Assembly: GCA_012064415.1 (NCBI GenBank)
Contig: SSNU01000046.1
Span: forward strand, 101,468 to 165,467
Source of the DNA: Gyrodactylus bullatarudis
Taxonomy: Eukaryota > Platyhelminthes > Monogenea > Gyrodactylidea > Gyrodactylidae
DNA length: 64,000 nucleotides
Direction of reading: 5' to 3'
A program made the position numbers and the translations under genes. This document shows positions 15,101 to 24,100 of the stretch, piece by piece. Below the pieces are notes generated by a model. That model was not told the DNA's origin. It ran no database searches and saw only the letters and a list, made by a program, of their open reading frames with translations. How positions within the stretch are numbered: position 1 is the stretch's first letter; the number at the start of each line of letters is the position of its first letter.

Positions 15101-18100
15101 CAGAGTTCTGGAAGCTGAAAATTTTTTAAGAGAGCACCAATTTGTATCTGATGCTTTTCACAAATAAATTTTTTCGATTTCCCGAAATAATGACGAAATT
15201 CTGTGAATTTCTAAAGCCGAATTCGAATTTTTCGTCTGATGTTGGTCTCGAATATCTGCATTTAATAGCCTCAAATCTTTAAAATCGATAAAAAATTTTG
15301 GATTCGAAAGTTGAAAAAGTGGAAATTTGGTGCATTTTCGAGATTCGAAAAATAAATTTTTCCTGACTTTCCTAAGAAAAATATTGAGTTTTTTGTACAA
15401 AAAGTGAATTCTCATCTATTGTAAATTTTTCAATTTTTTGTAAATACAGTTTAACAGAAAAGTACCATCAAGTTAAGAAATAAGACTGATTTTTTAAAAT
15501 AAAATATCGATGGATATTCCTGCGATAACAAATACCTTTGTCTGAGCCATTTTATCCTTTTATTTATATTTCACAAATATATTTATTTTTAAAAACATAA
15601 ATTTAAAAATGCATATCAAAGTATACTTACCAAGAAAAATACTAATAACTAGGGCAGTAAGAAATAGCTATTCTTGTTTTAAAAAATTATAGAATTACAG
15701 CCTGTCATAAATAATTATAATCTTCGAAACTGATTTTATATCTGAAATGTTCAATGAAATTTCAGCCAATCAAATTATAGAAGGCTCGTGTGTAAATAGC
15801 CAGAGACGGATAAATAAGAAAATGATTCCACACTATAATAATACCTGAATAAAGGAAAAGGCTTACTTAGACATACACTCAAGTAGTTACTCAAGACTTG
15901 AGTAAGTGATAATTCATTTCTTATCAAGTAAAAGAGAAGGAAAAAAATTAAAAATTTACCTTGGTTACTAGCTATGAAATCAAATTTTGATCAAAAATAA
16001 AAAATTTTTAATTTGGAAAATTTTGCCACTAATTTTTAACAAGAAGTAAAGGAATTTCAAGACAAGAAGATATCACAAAATTTCCTCTAGATCTATATAT
16101 AAATAGATATATATGATAATCCTTGGGAGGAAAAACTCACGAAATGTGTGACAACTTTCAATTTCATAACTTGACCGGGTAATCAATCTCTGATACCAGC
16201 ATAATGGACCATCCAGTTGGATTTTCTCAATTGCAAAACGATGGAATTCATTAGTCTTTGTATTCATGTAGTGGATACGGTGCTTTTGACAAATTTTATC
16301 TCTAGCTGATTTGTACAATTCAGAGTATTCCTTTAATAGTTGAGGATTAACACCGATGGGGAATTGGGAGAAGTTTTCATTGTCTGACCTGAATGGAGGA
16401 TACATTTCAAGGCATTTTCTTTCATTGTCCTCGTCGACTCTAGAAAAATGATTAAAAATAAAAAGTTTTCTAATCAAAAATGCATTCAATGTACAAATTA
16501 GTGAAATCTAATCAAAGAAGTATGAACGTAACTTTTCAAGAATGGTTCATAAGTTTTTGTAGAGCCTATGCTTGTAGAAATTTTCTGGTACTAGCTGACA
16601 ATTTTGCTTTCTATAAGGTTCCAACGACTCCCTGACAACGTGAAGATATTACACCTAGTTAATATGAAGATGGGAATTTATGATTTTTACAAATTTTTTT
16701 CATCAAGAAATCGAATTTAATCAAGATTTCAATTCAAAATTACGCTACTTCAAGATTTCAAATTTGTCGTATTTTCCTTAAAAGTTGATTTTTTTCTCTG
16801 TATCGTGAAAGAGGGCCTCTTGATCTAGATTCCAAAAAGTCTTGATTAAATTCGATTTCTTGATGAAAAAAATTTGTAAAAATCATAAATTCCCATCTTC
16901 ATATTAACTAGCTTTATTTCTACCACCTGATTGCACAAAAATTTGTAAGGCCCTAGACCAGGGAATAAGTTGAAGTTTTTTAATTTAAATTCCAAAGAGA
17001 TTAGAGGCATCGACAGAATTTGGATGTCAAAGAAAGAACATCATTGATGACTCAAAGAGCATCAATGGACGTTTCTGAGAGCAAAGTTTGGATTATTCTC
17101 GACTAAATACTCAATTTTGTAATAATCAAAAACATTTAATAACTAAGAATTTCTTGATCAACAAGTTATGGCGGTTATTGTAGGGCTATGAATGGTCTAA
17201 AAATTAACTTTGACGTAGAAAGTATTTTAAGTATTGAAGAGCATATTTTGACCGAATTCGGGCTTAAGTGGTGTCAAAACTTTGGGAGGAGATGAACGGG
17301 GTTTCTGGCCTAATGGTTAGAAGATGCAGATTCGAATACTGGCTATCCGTTTGATGAGTCCTAATAAGTGACCACACATCACTATAGTAGGTTTAATAAA
17401 AATAATTCATGGTTTTTCCGAAAGATAGTCCTGTACCTGCCTTGGAAACTTTTGAAAGAGGCTTTGGAAAACGGTAAGATATTTTCCAATTTTATCTACT
17501 TTCAATAATTGATTTACATCAGATTTAAGATTTCAATCATAACTAACTCTATTTGAACCTGAAGAATTCTAGTTGAGTCAATAGTATAATCAATGATATC
17601 ATTGGCAAAATTGGATATTTCCATATCAGGATATTTTTTATGCATTTTGAACTTTTCAATGAAATCGTCAAATTTTCTTAAGGTGATTTCATCATCAGAA
17701 GGATATGTTCGATCACGTACAAAATTAGCCCAGAGTTGTGTTGATAGAAAAACTGAATAGAATTTCTGATAATCCTTGTGCTTTATGAGGAAATCTAAAT
17801 AAGAAGATAAATATCAGAAAGTTATCATTTTTAAATGGATACAAATACAACAGTAGAGGTGCCTAGTTTAATTAAATTAATTTTGTCCTTTCTACTAGTA
17901 GAATTCATTGAAAAAATCTTGGTTCATGTTCAAAAATTGTCGTTTTCAATCGCGATTTTGTATATCAGAACAAACTCGAAAACGAATGGTTTTATAGGAA
18001 AAAATGTTCAGTTTTCGATCATATTCAAAATCAGATTTAGGCTGGGAAAAGTAGAAAAATTTGTCCTACTCTCGTATTTACCCTTTGAAGGTTTCAAATA

Positions 18101-21100
18101 TTCTCAATAAAGTTTCAAAACGTCTGAAGGAATATTTTTAGATGCAAAGATTACTTTTAAGCGAAAATATTGAATTTTCGATTAAAAGGTTCATCGACGA
18201 AGTTGACAAAATCAATAAACTGAGCTCGGTTACTATTTCTATTTATAATTAGTGTCAAGTTTTGATAAATATTTAAATTATGTTGGTGTAATTTCTCATA
18301 CCTAATTTCTTCTGAGTGCTGATATTTGAGGTCGATACGGCAAAATTTCCCTTTCAAAAGTTTAACTTATTTAAATACTGCTATGTAGAATCAGGATTAA
18401 ATAAGGAACTCGAATATGGCCATAGAAATTACGACATATCTAAGAAAATGATTTTTTCATTCTAACAATTTATCGGTTCATTCATCTATGGAATATCTGA
18501 ATTTATTCGGCAGATGTATTTGAAATAAATTTGAAATGATAAATAAATAAACTCACTATCCACATCGAATAATTCATTTTGTTGATAGCAAACAGGCTTC
18601 TTTAGAAATTCTCGATAGTTGATTACAATTTCCGCGTAGAATTTCTTAAACTCTAATGCGACCTCTTCTCCGACTTGCTAAAATAAATACCATAAAAAAT
18701 TAGATCAGTTTTTATCGTCATTTGCTAGACTATACTTTTTAACAAAATACAATCGAATTTTTATTGTTTATTAATACTTTTGAGTTATATTTTGGGAATC
18801 TGTAAGTTCTCTATATAAATTAGACCCTAATTAATTATAATTATAATGAAACAATTTTGTACAATTTCACCTTTGTTCATCGCACTTTGAGTAATTTTGA
18901 AAGGAGACTCAAACTTGAGAATTTATACTTTCAGTCATTTTTAAATCTTGAATTGATGAATAGAATCTGAATAACTTACTCTCATAAGATTAACGGATTT
19001 CTGGAAAAAGAGAAATAAACATTAATCAAGATCTTGAGAATTTATTGTAGAAAAATTAATTAATTAATTTGATGAATATTAAACGTTGAAATTCTGTTAG
19101 ACAAGTTAAATTAAATAATTAACTTACACTTGCTTTGCCCAGCTTCTGGAATAGAATAAAAAATGGATGATATGGTTCAGAATAAACAATAAAATGTATT
19201 GAATAATTTGAGTTTGTCTCAAGATTAATTAAGAACTTACATTACGTAAAATTGTCATATTTTGTGTAAACTTTTGACATGGTTTCTAAAAGAAAATGAA
19301 TTTAATTTAAGGTTTAGTGCAGTTTAGACCATTCTTACTTAAAAACAGGCGTAGATTTTGATTATTATTAATTTTTAAAAGTAAAAAATCTTACTTGAGG
19401 TAATAGCTTTGATGAGACAAAGGTTTGATCTGGCAGGGTAGCTGGTAAAAAGTTCATTGTGTCAATATCAATGCAGGCGATACCATAATTTGAGGGAATT
19501 TGGAAAAAGTCAAAGAATCTTGATTCAACGCCAATTAAAAAGGGAGACGGCGACTGAATAACTTGGACCAATGACATGTGAATAAATGGAATATAAGAAA
19601 CTGTCCAACGAAAAGGCTTTATCATCTAGAAAGTAAAAAAATAATCATTCAATTTTTTTCATTTTTAACACTTGGATACTCAGCGATTAACAACGCTGGT
19701 TTACGCGATATTTTTTTTGTTCAAAATTTTTCTATCAAAATTTGTGTGATTCTTGATCACAAACTTTAGCAGATGGTGTTCAGGAGATTGCATTTTGGAA
19801 CTCTAAGTTTCTAAGACTTGAATGAATAATAAGAATTTTTATAAATGAAGTGTGACCCTGTGAGACTTTAAGGGTTGAAGGAAGGCGATGCTAAAATTTC
19901 CAAATAATAGCTAAGAGACAAACTTACAAGGGAAGGCCATTTCAGTTTCAATCTAAGGACATTTATTAGTGACGATAGCATAGATGTATGGGCGAAAGAA
20001 AAATTTCTTATCAAGCTATATAAACCAAATCTGTGATCAGAAAAACTATTCCTATAATTTCCTAGAAATATTTCGTTCTAGGTGCTTAGGTAATATATCC
20101 CACACGAACGAAATATTTCTAGTTACCTTTGTAAGTATAGGTGCTGCACTATTCATATATTCCTATAATCTTCAGTTACCTTGACCTCCATTTATTTATT
20201 GGAGATTTTTGGTGGTTTTCAGCTTATATTTAATTATTTTCTTTGACTTTAGTATCTTCTTTCAATTTTCTTAATTATCAAAATTGTTTAATATCTGGAA
20301 TATAAAAGCTGATGCTACAAGATAAGGCTTTATTATATTTATAAAAACTAGAATTGCCTTAAAAATTTTCTAAGGAAATTATAATTCTCAAACCTTATCA
20401 CAGAGACAAAATGATAAAATTTCAAAAAATTCTTCATATAGCCTATATCTTAATCTACATCAGAATGATACGAAAAATTATGAATATTTTGAAATGTATT
20501 ACAAGTCAATAATTTCACAATTTTATCAAGTATGATTCATTCCAATTGGACTTAGAATCGAATAATAATTACTGTACAATTAATCATTGATTGATAATAA
20601 GGCCTCAAAAAAGTACTATTTGGTCTATTTTTACTCTAGGTAAAGGACTGGCTGAGCTTTGATGGTCTGAAGTAAAAAATTTCTCATCTAATCACATTTT
20701 TAAGATACTATTTGTTGTTGACCAGATACTTTTTTGTACTATTCCTCAGCTGGTAAACGACCAATCACAATTTTTTATTATTTGATAACTAGATTCCTGA
20801 TACAGAGCTTTCATCGTGTAAGCAGCTAGCATGTAGATTAAAGCTTTGAACTATGTTGGAAAATAATCCTTTGGAATTAAAAATTTACAACTAAAAGGGT
20901 TATTATTTTGTAGAATATGCGCTATAATAGTTGAACGGTCGTTTTCTATCATGAAACTTTTTAAAACAAATATCAGAAATTGTGATGACACAAGATTTGA
21001 ATACAAAATTTTGCGGTTAAGTACTATTTTTTACTCAAAATCCCTTAAATTTTTCTATTTCTACTTGTTTTTCAATTTATGAGATACTTTTTTTTATTTT

Positions 21101-24100
21101 ATTTGGCACTATTTTTGAGGCTCCATTGATTACACATTGGAGGTTATTGAACTCGTTTGTTTTGCTAAGGCTACCCGTTAATGAATACCAAGTTAGACTG
21201 TTCTTTTAGTGGTATTTATCAGATGCTTTTATTCATTTTCGAAACTTTTTAACTAGATCATATAGAAAACCTCTAATCAGATTGTGAAGAAGAACACTTG
21301 CAAGTGTTGATACGTATCAAACGAGGGTTGAGATCTAAGCTTGACTACTCAGAATCTCTTCTTCACACTAATATTCATTTGTAAGTCCTCTGGTTATGAG
21401 ACAATTTTTAGATTTAATGATATATAACCTTTTTTCTGAGGGATTAAAATATGTGACTGAAGAACTGATTAATTTTGTCCCTTCTCGTAGTAAAACTCAT
21501 TGATAAAATCTTGGGGCGTGTTGTAAAATTGTCATTTTCAATCGAGAATTTGTTATTCAGAAAAAAATCGAAAACGTATGGTTTTATAGGAAAAAATGGT
21601 TAGTTTAAGGCTGGGAAAAGCTGAAAATTTTAGTCTACTCCAATATATATTAGTTGGAAATTATTTCTATAATTCAAAGGAAAAAATTAGAAACTTTTTG
21701 TGATGAAGCCCAAATATATTTATCTTTACAGTTAAAAAATTAAAACTCACGTTGACTAGAGCTTCACTGACAAGGGTGAGATTTAATTCAAAAAGAGAGG
21801 TAATGAGTATCTTTTGTTCTGTCAGTAATTGGATTATTATTTCCAGTAAAATATCCGGTGGGAATGTTTCCAACAAATATGTATAATCATTTATTATAGA
21901 GTTTTGATCTGATATAGATGGTAATTCAAATTCCAAAATTTTCCCTCGAATCTTTATTAGGAAAATAATAATTAGAATATAATTAACTCTTCAATTAATA
22001 AAATTATTCTTTTCCTAAAGTGCAATCAATTTGATTAATCTAAGGACTCAATTCAGTTTTGTGTATGGCAACCATATTTTAAAAAATCATAGTGAATTAT
22101 TGTGTATGTTGGGAGAAATTTAGGAAGAAATGAAATTTAGCAAGACTTCCTAAATTCATCGAGAAATTTTTTTATACACTGTTTATCTCAATGGTCAATG
22201 TAAAAAATGAGTTTCCACATTGACCATTGCATTAATTTCATTTATTTCCCCCTTATATGACTAAATAAAGTAATAAATGAGAATTTGGATTACCTTTGTT
22301 CTTCCTTTGAAATATTATAATATCGTTTACGTATTACTTCTCTCATTTTGTTCAAACGACCGTGGCCTTAACTTTTGTGTTCGTCATCAAGAATTTAAAA
22401 AATTTTGCTGTTTTTGACATAGATCTGTAAATTCTCAGTATTGTTGACCCTTTTTCTTGTCAAAGTTTCTTCATTTTCAATTACTTCAACATCATAATCT
22501 CTAGAGATCTTGTACAGATTTTTGTATCATTGAAGCGTTGAACTTTTCTTGCATGTTTAGGAATTATGTCGTACAAATAAAGGTCTTGACCACAATAATT
22601 TTAGAAGAAATCTTATTGGTTAATAATATTGATTCTACAATAAACGATAGACGTCATAATAGGTCTGATGAGTATTGACATTTTCAGTTTTTCAGATTTC
22701 AAGTGCAAAACACTCGAACTTAAATTTGACTTCTGTTTAGGTTCAAGTGTTATCTTGACAAAAACTTAGATCAACAAAAAAAATTTTTAAATCAATCAAG
22801 CAGAAAAAAATTCATGTAATATTTAAGTTGTACTATATCTTGGGATATTTTCATCAAGAGTTATCACAAGAATAATTTTACAATTTTGAAATGAACATAA
22901 AGATATATAAATAAGCATTGCATTATTTACTACTTTATTTAGTCATATAAGGGGGAAATAAATGAAATTAATAAAATGGTCAATGTGGAAACTCAGTACA
23001 ATACCAATAGTGGGAAGAGTACAAAAATTATAATAAGAAATTGTATTTTCACGATTCACTAGAAGTGTTTTTAAAATTTACTGAATTGGGCAGTAAAGTG
23101 AATCATAAGAACATTTCACACGATTCACTATGACATATACATATAGTCTTTAGTGTTAGATTATATTATTAAGAGAAAACTTACAGAAGGTTGAACTTTG
23201 GGGTAAATCTGATCTGGAAATGGGATCCCATAGAAAAGAAAAGCGATCATTCTGAAAAAAAATAAAAGAAGTTTAATCAACCCATTTGAAGACATTTAAA
23301 GAAAGATTTAAAACCTCTTCAATGCACATGAGTTGATATGAGGATGGGAATTTGGAATTTTTACAAAAAACTCATTTTTCATCAAACAAATAATCTATTT
23401 TTGAATTTCGCACTGTAATGAGAAAAAAACTCAATCTGACTGAAATAGAGCTGAATTCTTAAATTATCATGAAGAAAAATCAACTTTTTTTCTAAAATGG
23501 CTAATTTCTTTCAGATTTCATGTTGTTTTAAATGTAGGTTTTGTCAAAAGTTTAACTTAAATAAATAAATACGTACATTTTCATATACGTCCGGGTAACT
23601 GGTGATATTCATCAATTAAAATTTTAACAAAAGAATTATATTTAGAGAGATATGTACATTTCGCCAGGTCTCGTCAGTCTCAATTCCTGGTTCATTTAAT
23701 AAAATAGTTGAGACTGAAGACACCTAGCGAAATGTACAAATCTCTCTAAATATAATTCTTTTGTTAAAATTTTAAAAGTTTAGCTAGCTTTATACAGTTA
23801 GACCTGTGACTTATGAACCAAAAATTACCCTCTTCCCTCTGCCCCTTTTAAATTCAGATTTAGAAATCATCATCATACTTATGAGTAGGGTTTCTGTATA
23901 AAATTTTCTGAGCAAAAATAATAACTTTCATTCTATCAACATTCATTCGAAAGACCTTTTTTCGCTGAAGAATTCTCTATGCATGGTTGATCATACATAG
24001 ATTCGGATCAAAAGATATCCAAACTTATAGTATTTCACTAAAATTTATTTTTATCGAAAAATAGCTTTTTCCCAAGTTTGGTGACGCAGTAGGGGTCTTT

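Noticed and set aside
17835..18110. 91-codon plus-strand ORF
   Set aside because: Lies on a repeat shared with 3.2, 21.5 and 30.9 kb; copies have broken frames.
18157..18357. 66-codon minus-strand ORF between DENND4 exons 13 and 14
   Set aside because: Exon 13 joins exon 14 directly in correct phase and in the residue order of homologues; this ORF has no usable donor before its stop.
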